From Lutraria lutraria (lineage: Eukaryota > Mollusca > Bivalvia > Venerida > Mactridae), in assembly GCA_964023205.1 (NCBI GenBank), contig OZ026842.1, positions 37,029,501 to 37,093,500 of the forward strand: a DNA stretch of 64,000 nt. The letters run 5' to 3'. Shown here piece after piece: positions 35,261-48,113 of this stretch; positions within the stretch are counted from its first letter, which is position 1; every line of letters begins with the position of its first letter. The position numbers and the translations under genes are program-made. The notes under the pieces were generated by a model that searched no databases, was not told the DNA's origin, and was given only the letters and a program-made list of their open reading frames with translations.

Positions 35261-36390
35261 ATCCATGTAAAAAAAACAATAACAAAACATGTACATGGAA
35301 AAGTAACCAAACATCTTGTTGCATTTTCCAGTAAGCTAGCCAGACAGTTTGATATAAACATAAAGTTTTCGTAGGATGTACCTCGAAACTAAAGTACTTA
35401 ATTGTAATGAGGTTGATTATACAAGACAAAATATTGAAATTACATTAAGACGGAGACTCAAAGATGAAAGGAACTCTATATGCATTATATACATGTTTTC
35501 CAAAGTCCATTCTTTTTTCTTTTTTTTTTGGAATGGAAGCATCAGAGTCTGGCATTATTTGATTCATTCTGTTGCATTTGGAAGCAGTTTCGCTTGCTTC
35601 AGTTGATCATGTTAAAATTAACGGTACAACTAACTTTACACGATAGAAGCGATATCAAAAAGCAATATTTTCCTTAAATAAGTATTGATAAGCAATCTAA
35701 TGTTGTTTTTTGTCAATCAGCAAGAGAATGAATTGCAAACATACACTATTAGTGTCATTAGGAAAGGGAAGTATAGTTAAAAACTGTTTATTTTATGTAA
35801 GTTTCGTATTAATGTGTTCGTATAAGGTTCAACGCCTTTAATCGAAACCATTTCAATTATTTACGACAGTTTTAGTGAAAACAGTTTCATGGCTTCATGG
35901 TTTTCATATGTTTGCCGCTGTGTCTTTTATATTTGTAGACTATTAAAGACAATTCAAAGCGGAACCATATGATAGGCTAGGCTTAGTGGTCCATTGTATG
36001 TTCGTGGGTTTTGGGAAATGTATTATTTTAGGAATAGTTGGTCTGTGTTTCGTTTTTCAGGAATCATTTTCCAATCTACATCACTTATTCCACTAGCCGA
36101 TGACGACTTCCTACGGATACATTCGTATAATCTGTCAATGTTGTCTCGACCGTACATCTAATCTATATGACCTCATCTTCTAACGAATTAATATCATATT
36201 AATTATCTAACAAGAACTTCCAAAACAATTGAAGATGCGAAAACATTTTCTCTTGTTACAAATATAATATTTGTTTATTCATTAGAATATTCAACCAATC
36301 ACGTGATTGCTTGTTTTGAAATTTAATAGAAACTAGAGTCCTCTTAGTGTGTGTTAAACCGGGTGCCGGTGAACATGGCATGATATTTCT
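35261..36390. other. Unassigned stretch
   Basis: There is no supported gene. A poly-T tract near 35516-35530 is the only low-complexity feature. Confidence 0.3.
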
Positions 36391-36482
36391 AAATGATATA
36401 TTCTAAAAATTGCTTTTTTATCATTTTTGTATTCACCATGTATCATGTATTGCCAGAACATAAATAAATCTATCTATCTAAT
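36391..36482 (+). repeat. Possible LINE 3' tail with ATCT microsatellite
   Basis: The sequence tgtatcatgtattgccagaa, then cataaataaatctatctatc, resembles the 3' ends of CR1/L2-type LINEs, which finish in short tetranucleotide repeats. No coding part is seen upstream, so only a 5'-truncated tail would be present. Assignment rests on resemblance alone. Confidence 0.3.
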
Positions 36483-39416
36483 GAACAAGATGTATTTCCA
36501 AACTGTTGAACTAATATATAAAAGGTATGTAAGAATCAAAATGAATCGTGATTTATAACGATCAATTTTACGCTTACGCGTATTGCTGCCAACTTTGTTC
36601 TATTGCTTTTAATGTGTGGCAAAACATACATTGAAAATGCATTTATTTGATTAATACACTCTCTTAGCCAAAGCAATCAATGTTGTGAGAAAATCTTTAT
36701 TTAAAGGCTTCTTATCTCTTCGCTGAAAACGTACAAAACTAGTTGAAACGTGAAAAGAATATCATATTGCAGGCACAGAACACATCTTACGACTTCTGTT
36801 AGGCCCCCAAACGAACTTAATCTTCTACAATACATGTTTCATCGGCTGCAATCATTCACAAGTTACGCAGCATGTCATCGAAACAAGATAATGCAAATAA
36901 AAATCTTTTGTAAATGATCAATTAAATTCTCATTTCATTAAACGCCTTTGTATGGGGTTTAAAGCTATTGCACACTGTCAACTCCTATTTAAGTCGCCCT
37001 CTCCAAAAGCCATAAGAGGTCTAATCTCTAGTTTTATTGTCCCTTACCAGTCTAATCCTTTAGACTTTACCTACAATACAGAAAGCGGTACTCGGAAAAG
37101 CATTTGGTAGAGCTTATTAGTCAACCGCAACGTTACGCATACGCAATATGTGTTGCTGGACAGTGACGGTAGTAATTCAGCATCTCAACTGCAGAAAAAT
37201 ACATCCTTAACAATACTGGTGGCCGCTGAAAACTATTTGACTTGTTGATTTATAATACAGAAGCTAGTCTATCAATGGCCCTGTCTGTTTTATTAGCCCT
37301 TATTGTGGAATACACTTGACTATTGGTTCATAAGTCACATGCTACGCATTCCTATTTAAATGTATTTTACATGTCACTCAGACAGACATAACCATTCGAC
37401 CACTGATGCCCCTATACACCCTTAATCGAATACAATTATCACTATATATTAAACGAATTTATAAGTCTCAACCATATATTACACACAAATAAGCATACAT
37501 ACAAATTTTAATTTCGGAACTTTCGAGAATCTTTTGCCAGAATTTAATCATGAATATCGAGCTTCAATGATTTAAAGATTCGCAATTGGAATTATACAAG
37601 TATTTAATAAAGTGATAAATCATGGCAACGTATAAATAAAATAAGTATTAAATTTACTAAATAGTTTTACCCGGAAACGGTAAAGAAATAAATCCTAGTA
37701 TGTTGGTTTCAGAACGTGGAATCAGAGAAATTGGTTTAGTTCATAGTTAAATTTCCCATTAAAAATGAATGGCATTTTTGCATGTTTGATGACGTTAGTG
37801 GTTCACGTGAAACTTTTTATTTTTTGAAAATCTTATAACTTAAAACATAAAACATGATTGTAGCTCAAAACAGCATAATATATTACACCCTTTCTGGCGT
37901 TTAATGTGCTGATTTCTATCGCAAAAACCCAATTTCCTGGAATGTTTTAGATTTAATTCAGATCGACCCCCTATTGCGTATTAATGCTATTCTTAAAAAC
38001 GACGTTGTTTCTACAAATTGCTGCATAATTAAAGCGTTTAATTATTTAACAAGTATAATGTGTCAATTTTAACATTTTGATTATTCACAAAAAAGTCATA
38101 TAAAATAAATCTAATCACAACTAACGACGTTGACTGAACATTTTAATTTTGATGAACGAATATTCCAGCTGCGCCACGAAATAATTTGAGCAGGATAGAA
38201 ACTGTCATTACAGTTTCTTTTAGAAATGACAACCTAGTAAACTATGGCTTTGGCGACAGAAATAGATGCCGCTGTTGAAGAGCTTAATGAGTTCTGCAAT
38301 AGTACAACAGAATTTATGTTTTGCTTTAAAACAACTTGAACATTTGGATTTATTTTTGACATTTTGAAGTATGGGTGACTCACTATTTTTACTTGATCTA
38401 TACACGTACAGTATTTTTTTAAAGATAATTAATAATTTATCACTCTTATATTCCAGAGGAACATCTAGATCAATATATTGCCAAGGACACACATATATTT
38501 GTATGTGTATATAAGACCTTGATGTTAAAAAATCAAATTTTGATCACCGTAAAGTATACATCCACTCGTTTCGGCTCCATAGGTAGAGTTAAGTTTACGG
38601 GTTTGTGGGTTCGAAGCCTGGATTAAGTTTTCATTTGAAACAAATTTCACGTCACTTGAGAGCGTGTCACCATTTTGGTCGCACTACTCATTCATGCACC
38701 TATCTGCTTATTTGGTCCGTTTTCTGAAAACAGCAAGCTCAGTACTTCAGTATATCAAGCGTTAATTTGAGTTTGTATGGTTGAAACACTCAGCAATATA
38801 CCTGGCAATGCTGTTCTTACATCTCTGTAAACAAAGACCAGAACTTTAATCATTGCAATTGGTCTTTCCTGATAGCCGGCGGCGAGTCTTTAGGATTGCA
38901 GTGCTGGATTGATCAAATAAAGTATTGGTCGTAAGTCTACCTGTATGACTTTATACTGACTATAAGCTTGTAATCTATGTGGTAAGTTTGAAAGTCCGTT
39001 ACAACATCTTAATGTGATTGAATGTGACCATGAACCAGTGTCTATGTTGCTTTGTGTGAGAGATCTTTACGAATGCCTCTGAGAATGAGATAAATAGTGT
39101 CATTAAGCGCGATTATCTCGTCTGACTTATTCATATATTTTTTAATATCATTTTCATTCAGTTTACATGTGTTTACAAAATGTAATTACAAAGATAAAAG
39201 ACACACGGCTTTTACATGTTATGAACTTTCCTGATTCCATTATCGCAGTAAATACATGTATATGGTGTTTCATTTTGAAGTCATTTTTCAACGATATGTC
39301 ATATATGGTGACTAGTTCACCTTACAAGTTTGCCTGTACTGTATTCTAACTAGGACACATCTTATCCTTCCACAATGAGTCACATATGGACAGCTTTGTC
39401 AAATCTTCATATAATG
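36483..39416. other. Unassigned AT-rich stretch
   Basis: I see no supported gene or repeat. Around 38570-38630 a fragment (ctccataggtagagttaagt ... gtgggttcgaagcctgg) has weak box A- and box B-like spacing but cannot be folded as a tRNA. Confidence 0.3.
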
Positions 39417-39506
39417 TTATGACCTGCCGCGACCGGGACCCGAATCCAGACCGGCGTCGTTACAAGTCCAACAGTTCAACCACTTGTCTACGTTCCCGGC
39501 CATGAC
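39417..39506 (-). mobile_element. SINE family 1 head fragment (minus)
   Basis: Reading minus, ggccgggaacgtagacaagt, ggttgaactgttggacttgt and tctggattcgggtcccggtc, then gcggcaggtcataa, match the tRNA-like head and first body bases of the family-1 SINE (compare 9665-9755). Only the head survives. Confidence 0.65.
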
Positions 39507-40685
39507 ATCGACTGTAGTAACATTGTATTTCAGCGACTGATTTCCAATGACAATTTCAGAAAATGTTTTGAAAACGTATAAGAAGCAATGTACGATGGTA
39601 AAATACAATGCTTGGTTCACTGAATCGGTCTAAACGAGAAGTTTAAGCAGTTATCGAAGTCTTACTCTTCGGTTATTGAAGAGCTGTTGAATAAATATAT
39701 TTCAAAGCTGGGCTACATTCATACGTAACGTTTAGATATTTCATGCGTAATTCGAGATAACGAAAAGAAAGTTCAAGTGAATGGAAAAAGCATTGTATAA
39801 TTACTCTATGACTAAATAATGCTTCGAAAATAACAGACCCAAATTAGCCTACGGAAATTGCCTGAAAATCTGAATTATTTACAGCGCTTGTGGGAAGCGA
39901 TAACTAACATTCAAATGTGACTTTGTTTGAGACAAAAACAAACAAGAAAACATGGTAAGTTCTGTCCGTTAGGCTATTTTTAGTTCGTGCGTAGGAAATT
40001 GAATCCTACGATGTGTGACTTTTAACAAAAGTCAGTGCACTTGTGGTGAACAAAGGTCCCTGTGACATTAGACCAATACGATAACTGTGTTACACCATGG
40101 TTTTGATAGTGACGTATATATTCTGAAAATAGATCAAGGTAAATTAACACGTATTGTATTTCTGTATAAATATATTTAAACAAAGTATGATATTTATCGC
40201 TGGGTATTTCCTTGTCTTATACTACACAACTCTTTACATCGTTATGTACAATGACAATAAATGTCAAATGTGTTTTCATTGGATTTAATTAAGAAATTGA
40301 TATTTACATTCATCAAGCATCCGATAGTAAATTATTTCCACTCTTAAATAAGCTCAAACTTTTATGATTTGTTGTTTAATTAAGAGAAATTAGTGTTCTT
40401 GTCCTCTTTAAATCGATACAATACAAGTATTGCAACATGTACAGGAATGGGTTTAACGCTGATTTTCACAACTTCCATACAAACTTTGATATCAGTGAAA
40501 AATACAATGAAAATGTTCAAATCACCACATATGGTTCTTAATATAAGCTTTCTAACCATTTCTTATAAGTCTTTGTTTGGAGTCAAAATAAATGAAATCA
40601 AGAAGCACTACATGTATTTTCTCCGACTTTTCAACGCCGCGTATGAATAAAAACTCATCATTTGGATAGTGATGCGCCTTAGGAC
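39507..40685. other. Unassigned stretch
   Basis: I see no supported gene or repeat. Confidence 0.3.
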
Positions 40686-41173
40686 ACAGGCATAATGAAC
40701 GGACCTGTGATTGTAAAATTGTAATAAATTCTACATAAAACACCATAACTTAACCTATAATTGTCTTAAACGAAAGGAATTGTCACAAAAATCGACTCTA
40801 AGAAGGCGTTATAACTCTTCGTCCATATGAATGCGCACTGTCACAAAAAAAACGCAAAAGTTATAGTATAACAATACGGACAATTTCATGAAAACAAAGT
40901 TTGCAGCGGTTTCATGAATATTTTTGCACAAAATGAGACCAAATCTAAGATCCTAGCACAACCGGTTCCCGAAAAATGCGGCAACACCAAAATGGCATTA
41001 TTTCACATAATAATGCAAGACTGTTAGTCGACCATGGATGTTATTGACCGATACGTCATAAAAATGTCAATAAAATACATTAATACAGATTAAGACAATT
41101 ATGTGTTAAGTTATTGTGTATTATGTAGAATTTATTGCAATTTTACCATCACAGGTCCATTATCTCTGCCTGT
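40686..41173. mobile_element. Inverted-repeat element with about 90-bp arms
   Basis: The left arm contains acaggcataatgaacggacc, tgtgattgtaaaattgtaat and aaattctacataaaacacca, then taacttaacctataattg. The right arm contains the reverse complements (caattatgtgttaagttatt, tgtgtattatgtagaattta, tgcaattttaccatcacagg, then gcctgt). The arms are about 90 bases with roughly 80% identity by eye, separated by about 300 unrelated bases. No clear target duplication is seen. It is probably a MITE of unknown superfamily. Confidence 0.65.
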
Positions 41174-41238
41174 AGTTAGTGTTAGCTTTATGAAGCAGCC
41201 GCAATATGTTGAATGAATTTATCAACGATATGTGCGTT

Positions 41239-41458
41239 ACATGCGGCGGTCGGTTCACCTAACTAGTTTTCTTGAACGATATTTTAACCAGCTCTAACTT
41301 ATCCTATCACAAGAAGCCGGCAACTTCACGAAAGATGGAGTAAGATTTTATTCTATTTTCATAGTAGGGTATGACCTGCTGTGACAGGAATTCCAACCTG
41401 GATAGCCAGGTCACAAGTCCAGCGCACTAACCACCTGACTAGGGGCCACAGACCGATT
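41239..41458 (-). mobile_element. tRNA-derived SINE, family 1 (minus), diverged
   Basis: On the minus strand the head carries ggtggttagtgcgctggact and tgtgacctggctatccaggt, then tggaattcctgtcacagcag and gtcataccctactatgaaaa, as in the copy at 9555-9765. The far end gcggtcggttcacctaact matches the gccgattcacctaacttga block of that copy. It is older and more diverged than the other two long copies. Confidence 0.7.
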
Positions 41459-42701
41459 CATGTCAAAACTATTTACAGGGGGATTCAATAAGTTAGGAAG
41501 CAATTATTGTGTCCCTACATCGTCCTGGAATATAATCTGGTCATTTCCCTCTGACAAAATCATACTGAAACATAAAACAGATTCTCGTTCAAGGATGCAG
41601 AGTCGCATATTAGTATGTCAAATCTTTTAACAAAATTATCGGGTTTTAGATTAATGGAGGAGACTGATTATAATCATTTGGTTCAATCTGTATTTGAGAA
41701 CATGCTCATGGGATTGTAGGAAATTTGATCAGAAAATTATAGTCCTTTTGGTGCTATTACAAAATAAACCCAGTTGAAGTCCGTTAAGATTGTAATCAAA
41801 TGTATTGGAACTAGTACTAAAGTGAGCCACACGATTACCAAATAGTTTTTGGAGCGAAAGCACCTACAGCTATACACCGCTTTTTCTAATAACAATTTAG
41901 TGACGCCTTTTACATGTACATCCGCGTCGAAAAATAGTACCACTTGTACTTGTTAACATGAATAAATATCTTATTATCCTGTGTGTAAAGAGGTATGTTA
42001 TAAAATTAACTGGTCTCTTTAGAGATGAATGAAAGCTGGTCAAAGGCGCCACCTTTCGGTCACAACACTATTATTCAGGGTACGAAATCCGTGCGCTATG
42101 AGATTTTCACATTAATATATTACTATAATGACGATACACTTATAAATGGGGTCACTCTACATTTGCTGATTGATAAGTCACTTGAAGAATTCGTCCAATA
42201 TATACGAGCATATACATAAAAGTTTTAATTAATGTGAAGCAATTTGTCGCATATCTATTCAATTACATGTTTTTTTTTAAGAATCAAAATGCCTCAGTTA
42301 TATTACTACAAGTACAATGCAACCTCACTGTGCGACCAATTCAATATGAAAAACTACCTCTAAGTAAAGGCCACTTGCATTCGGACCGGTTTTCAAAATT
42401 TCCTGTACACATCAACTCGATAATGCGATTATCTCAATATAGATAGCACTTTATTTAGTCTAAACAGTGTTCATAATATCGAAACCTTACTGAACATGTA
42501 GTCAGTTTCAACTGTAAATTATTTTTAATACCATTATTATGATAAATAAGTGACACTCGACGTCTATCTAAGGAATTAAGCTAATTTTAGTGGGAACGGG
42601 AACCAGTTTAGAATTTGAAATTTGGCACTTCGCTTTAGCCATAATCACGATAACGTAGTTATTTGTATATCATTATTGAACAATTTACTTAAATATCTTA
42701 A
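41459..42701. other. Unassigned stretch
   Basis: I see no supported gene or repeat. Open frames at 42025-42219 and 42234-42446 have no family resemblance. Confidence 0.3.
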
Positions 42702-43084
42702 AGTCCCATAAGCTTATAAATGTATTGGTCCTAATAGTTTCTGTTTGTTCTCTAACAGAGGAATCCGGTGTGTTTTCCTCCCGTGCATACTTTATAACAA
42801 GAAAAAATGTTTCCGAAACCACTATCGTATTTTTTTCAATATCATTGAAATAAATACTACTTATAGAACACCCGAGTTTTCCCGCAGTCATGCTATGCAC
42901 ACGTAGTAAAATGACGTCACGCGCTCTACATATTACAAGTTTACAAAAGCAAAAATCACAGTGAAATGAGTGTTTTCAGACGAAAAAGGGCTTGTTTCGT
43001 CGGTAATAATTATCTTGGGACAATATAAACAATTAAATGTCTTTGCATATATTTTTCTAGAGCAAACAGCTAATGGGGCTTTAA
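42702..43084 (-). mobile_element. TA-flanked MITE, copy 2 (AAGYCCCATAAGCTT family)
   Basis: The ends are TAAAGTCCCATAAGCTTATA and agctaatggggcttta, each flanked by TA. The core reads as the reverse complement of the 8495-8893 copy: gtattggtcctaatag, cctcccgtgcatactttata, tttttttcaatatcattgaa, and TGACGTCA at 42912-42919. The minus-strand 71-codon open frame at 42685-42900 is MITE sequence, not a gene. Confidence 0.85.
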
Positions 43085-44006
43085 ATTCATTCCAGTAGAT
43101 ATTATGACGTCTGACACATCTAGGTGATAGTTTCTCCTGATTTAATGAACATAAGAGCCACTTGTGTGGTGGAAACAGGAACTACATTCGAGTGTAGAAC
43201 TATGAGACCAAATTAATAAAATATCGTACAACGACTGGGCTTTTGGATCGAGTAGCTGACCCTTTTAGTTTTGGAACCAGTAAGGCAAATTACAAATTAA
43301 TGTGGTCTGAAACTTCCAATATTCTGATTAAAATGCAATGCTAGTATTTAATTCCTAGTGCAATTTTGCGGTTTACAAACATTTAGCGCCTGTCTTTACT
43401 GGGACAAAGTTGTAATTGAATTCCTGTGTTTTGCCATCATTAAACTGAAATGATTTACGTTTATCAAGTTTTTTTACAGAGCTAAATAAATAAAACACTG
43501 TAAACAATTTAAATAAAATTGGACAATGCATTACAATCATAATCAATTTTCATGTTACATCATATCGCGCAAGCATTACTATTCTCATAAATATGTCTTC
43601 AGTATGAAAGTGTACTCCAAGTGAGACATTAATTTAGTTAAGAAGAAAAATCTCAATGTTCATAAAGGAACGACAAAAAGCACGAAGTGGTAAGAGCATT
43701 TGAGTCAATTATTTCAACAAGAAATATTGCAGATATTCTGCGATAAACTGATGCATTCATTCATGTCAGTGTGACAGAGGTTTGTGTCAAAAAGGCAAGT
43801 CCCTGTGCATGTATACATATTGACAACATTGTGGTTAATTTCAAAAGGTACTAAAATTAATTGTATGTATTTAACAAATGTATAAACATGTCTATCAGCC
43901 ATTGATCCTACGTGTATTTGAGTTCGTAAATTTGGGTGATAAAATTTGTCAGAATAAGAACCAAAAGGAGTTTAAGAGATAAGAACAAATGGGCGCATAT
44001 GTTGAG
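43085..44006. other. Unassigned stretch
   Basis: I see no supported gene or repeat. Confidence 0.3.
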
Positions 44007-44330
44007 GCCGGTTCGATTGGTCAAACGAAAGAGCTGCCGGAAAAGGCAGAGCTCTTCCAAACTGTTCGATTGGTCGACTTCATATTTTAGAAGCTCTTCT
44101 ATCTATTCCGCTCGATGGATAGGAGAGGTGGAAGAGATATTAGTCACATGACCAAACAGCATTGTTTACAGTGTCAGAGTGTGAATTAGTTTATCCGCAT
44201 GGTTGTAAGAATAATGGTTTGACGGCTAGTTTTTGTTATACTTAATATTCGGATGCAGACATTTCGGCTTGGGTTTCTCTTCTAAGCTATTCTAGCTGGC
44301 GTATTCTCTTCTATCGAGAGTATACACGTG
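44007..44330. mobile_element. Foldback element, partial second copy
   Basis: The sequence starts gccggttcgattggtcaaac, gaaagagctgccgg, and continues through gcagagctcttccaaactgt and tcgattggtcgac, parallel to 6157-6240. It ends with gcttgggtttctcttctaag, ctattctagctggcg and ttctatcgagag, which matches the inner arm of the 6.2-kb copy. Only about half of the foldback is present. The 71-codon open frame here is element sequence. Confidence 0.75.
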
Positions 44331-44573
44331 CAAATCGAGATTTAAGTTGTCAATTTAACTGATGCACGCTCTACTAGAATAGTTGAATCCTGGTCAGCCA
44401 ATGCCAAAGGTGATATAGCACAACACAAAGCACAACACTTGATGGCTATTTCTGGCGACACAAATAAACCATGATATAAATAAAATGTCTGTCATTTGTC
44501 GGGAAATAAGTATCAACTAATTACATTCTCAAATGATAATTTATTGTTTTATATGTTGTTAAAGAACCAATTC
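44331..44573. other. Unassigned spacer
   Basis: I see nothing recognisable between the partial foldback element and the family-3 SINE. Confidence 0.3.
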
Positions 44574-44826
44574 GACAGCTATGGTCCTTTTAGAAACTTC
44601 CGAGAGAGAGGAGAGATAAGATATACAGGAACACCGTGCATATATATTGGTACCATGTCATGTACTATTATTTCGAACAGTTTTCTAGGTTCTCTATTGT
44701 GTCTGGTATAAAGCACCGATACATGTCTCAACTGTTTCCTGAAATTATCTAAACACAATACTTGGCTCTGTTGTTGGGATGGGGACACTGAAAAAGGGGT
44801 CCCTGAAGTCACCGATCAATCCAATT
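44574..44826 (-). mobile_element. tRNA-derived SINE, family 3 (minus), head deleted
   Basis: The shared body modules with 34967-35260 are cgacagctatg, gggaga/gagaga followed by ataagatat/agatacgg, ttctaggttctctattgtgt, ggtataaagcaccgatacat, aaattatctaaacacaatac and ctctgttgttgggatgggga. The tRNA-like head is reduced to a short remnant, caccgatcaatcc. Confidence 0.75.
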
Positions 44827-46480
44827 CAATCATATATTATATGACTTTTGTTTTTGTTTTGTTCACCTACTGAATAATTGATTCGGGTCTTATAGCACTA
44901 AAATTGCATATCCGACCAACAACTTTCCCGTAAAAGTATAGAATTAAAGTTGCGAGACAATTCCCTAAGATAATACCCAAATTGGGAAGAAATAACGCTG
45001 GTCTAGTCACATAATTATTTCTCACCATGGCTGCTACTTGTTTCGGGCATATTGCAGTTTCTTTTCATTAGATTCATCTAAGACTAAGTGCTAAAACAAC
45101 GCACAAAAGTGGTCGTCATTATATATATGTAACGGAGGGATAAAGCTCCCTAGATCTTCATTTCTGACAAGAATTTGTTGGACGGGAATCAAATGTGCTT
45201 ACATGACGTTGCAAAAGGAAATGAGTTTTCCTGTTTTTTGTTTAAGCCATTATCTAAGGTTGTTGTTCCTGTGTTACCGCTTAAGTAATAACCTTGCAAT
45301 GTGGGCTACGTGACAAAACAAAATCCATGTAAATATATAACTGTGAAGAATAGATCGATGCCCCTTTTCATTCAGAACAATTTGTTATAGGATTAAACTT
45401 TCAATTTTGGTCGTTTATCGAAGTGTAAACTCCCCCAGACATCATAACACACATTTCACATAAAGCCCGAAGTTTAATCTCTTTATTTCCAATTAATTTC
45501 AATTGTTTTATTCAATTCTGACAAATGTCGGACATAAACCGCTGTTTATTGAAGTGTAAACTCCCTCCATAGACCAATCAAAATGCGTAGATTTGTAAGA
45601 ATTAGAAAAAAAGACTAATAAAGCACTTCTAAAGCATTGAATAAAATTTTCCAAATCCTTGTCCGATAGTTAAAATTGATATGAGTTTAATGGGAGGCAT
45701 TAAAGCTTTCTTGACGAAGTAAACGTACTGCCTGTTCTTCTCATTTTCCTGTAGCGTTTCGTTTACTAAGAGATTGGTGAACTTGGGTATTATGCATGGT
45801 TTTATGCGACCATGTAGTTGTATGTTTGTGAATTGGTTAATGCAAGGATTCTCGTCTGATATCCGTTAGGTGCCATTTAGCGTTAGTTAATTACTTGAAA
45901 TCCTGTTTACTTTTCTTTTTGCTTGGAAGCATCTAAATCAAACTACATGTATGATTTGTCTGCTAATGAGGCTATATCCATACTATCATATTCAGTTCCT
46001 GGGAAATCTTTAAAAAAAATAGCCTCGTGAATCATTGTGGCCAGTTCCTGCCTTCTTGTATACTGATCAATACTGACTTGCGTATATTAACTAAAGGAGG
46101 TCATTAAAGGGGAATGATGAATAATGGAACTGATATGTCATATAAAATACATACAATTAATTTAAGCTATGTGCATGGGTCAATACAAAGGAGAGCTTTC
46201 TTAAATCCAACTTTTAACAACAGTTTGTCAAATTAATAGTTTCTCAGTAGAAAAATACAACAAACTCAACTACTCGTAGCATATTATTACTAAGAATTTA
46301 GCTGAATAATTCAGTTTCATTGCCTTATTCATTAGTTCTTGCAATTCCATTTAGAAAATGAAGGTACTGATGAGATGACTTGTTCAGAAATGTTGACAAA
46401 ATAGTTTCAGGACATAATTATATATATTGTCATGTTATTATTTAAGGACTGTTCATTGTACCAATTTGTTAGGACTCAAC
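44827..46480. other. Unassigned stretch with a small direct repeat
   Basis: There is no supported gene. The motif ttatcgaagtgtaaactccc (near 45416) recurs as ttattgaagtgtaaactccc (near 45547), about 130 bases apart and each followed by a C-rich stretch. This suggests a small repeat element whose ends I cannot define. Confidence 0.35.
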
Positions 46481-46917
46481 ATAATGTCAATATTTTAGTA
46501 CTGTGCATAATGTCAATATTTTAGTACTGTGCATAATGTCAATATTTTAGTACTGTGCATAATGTCAATATTTTAGTACAGTACATAATGTCAATATTTT
46601 AGTACTGTACATAATGTCAATATTATAGTACTGTGCATAATGTCAATATTTTAGTACTGTACATAATGTCAATATTTTAGTACTGTACATAATGTCAATA
46701 TTTTAGTACTGTACATAATGTCAATATTTTAGTACTGTACATAATGTCAATATTTTAGTACTGTACATAATGTCAATATTTTAGTACTGTACATAATGTC
46801 AATATTTAGTACTGTACATAATGTCAATATTTTAGTACTGTGCATAATGTCAATATTTTAGTACTGTGCATAATGTCAATATTTTAGTACTGTACATAAT
46901 GTCAATATTTTAGTACT
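46481..46917 (+). repeat. 26-bp minisatellite, about 17 copies
   Basis: The unit ataatgtcaatattttagta, then ctgtgc (or ctgtac), is repeated head-to-tail about 17 times. Variants are mostly tgtgcat against tgtacat, and one unit lacks one T (near 46805). Low divergence suggests recent expansion or ongoing homogenisation. Each unit carries the self-complementary gtac and tagtacta-like motifs. Confidence 0.95.
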
Positions 46918-47290
46918 ACAGTAGTACCAATACAGAGACGTGAATTTACATCAGCGTGTTACAATTATCGATGTCACGAAGACTTATAAAATCATACGAA
47001 AATTCCTAAATAAAAAGTAGCATGCATTAACGTTATTTCGGTTTCTTCATTAAATCATCGCAACTGACTAATCTGTTCTTTTTATAAAAACAATCGTTTC
47101 GGCAATTAGACGACTGCATTGTGCAGATTTTCGGAACTTTTTTATTTAGGTCAGGTCGTCTGCTGATCGCGTTGGTCGATGCGTAGTCATTCTGATTGTT
47201 TGTTTCTAAGGGAAAAGGTTTTCAGTTTCCAACTTTTACCCCAGCATAAACCATTTGACCATGATTTAATTAGAAGCTTCCTACCGTAGT
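46918..47290. other. Unassigned stretch
   Basis: I see no supported gene or repeat. Confidence 0.3.
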
Positions 47291-47411
47291 CAAGTACCGT
47301 TGTACCAAAACACATCTATGTTTAACAGGGAAATGTCGTGATATGATAACGATCCTGTCAACAACTAATATCCCCAGTCTGTGTCTAACAGATACATCAT
47401 CCGATATCTAG
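47291..47411 (+). repeat. Diverged direct duplication, copy A
   Basis: The segment caagtaccgttgtaccaaaa ... gggaaatgtcgtgatatgat, aacgatcctgtcaacaacta ... taacagatacatcatccg aligns with copy B at 47975-48113 at roughly three-quarters identity by eye. No coding pattern is conserved that I can see. Confidence 0.6.
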
Positions 47412-47974
47412 AATAATAATTAATGCATCACATTGTATTGTTTTCCATTTGGTGATGAAAAGGAAGAGCTTCATCAAAACAGTTTCAGATGAATGTATGC
47501 CCAAATATTATCATTTGTAAACAAAGTCTTTGTTATTCGCATGTTCAACAAAAATACAAAATTAATATGTATCTTAAGACAATACTAGTAGACAACTGCG
47601 AAATGCATTAGCTTATAGAGAATTGTTCAGAAAAAAAAAGTTCGGTAATTTGATTCGTGAGGTAGATATATTTTACAACTTCACATCCTGAACTTCGGCC
47701 GTTCATGCCTCTTGTCAGGCCAAGCTGATGGCATTTCACCAAATGGCAGAACGGCTCCTGGTTTTATGTTCTACGATCCATTCTCCTGATGAGGATTTAT
47801 CTACATAATGGCCAAATTTAACAGGTTTTTATTTGCTAAAAAGTGTATATGCCAGAATTTAATTCAATAACAAGGAAGAAAAAACTGGTACACGCCCATA
47901 ATAAAATGAACCATTTTGAATACTAGTATGTCAGAAAAACGATCTCTCCGTCAACAGACAACAGTAAAGTTCTT

Positions 47975-48113
47975 CAAGTACCGTTGTTACGAAAAAGCAC
48001 CAATGTATAATGGGGAAATGTCGTGTAACGATAACGATTCTGTTATCAACTGATATGTCTGATTTATTCGTCCGCGTTTGTCTTACAGATATATCCTGCG
48101 GAGATATATTGGC
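47975..48113 (+). repeat. Diverged direct duplication, copy B
   Basis: The segment caagtaccgttgttacgaaa ... gggaaatgtcgtgtaacgat, aacgattctgttatcaactg ... cttacagatatatcctgcgg is the counterpart of copy A, about 680 bases away. Copy B is longer by an internal insertion near gatttattcgtccgcg. Confidence 0.6.

Noticed and set aside
38570..38630. tRNA-like box A/box B spacing
   Set aside because: No acceptor or anticodon stem can be formed, and no matching SINE body follows.
42685..42900. 71-codon minus frame
   Set aside because: It lies within MITE copy 2 and is interrupted in the other copies.
46481..46917. Regular direct repeats considered as a CRISPR-like array
   Set aside because: Units are contiguous 26-bp repeats with no unique spacers, in a eukaryotic context; this is a minisatellite.
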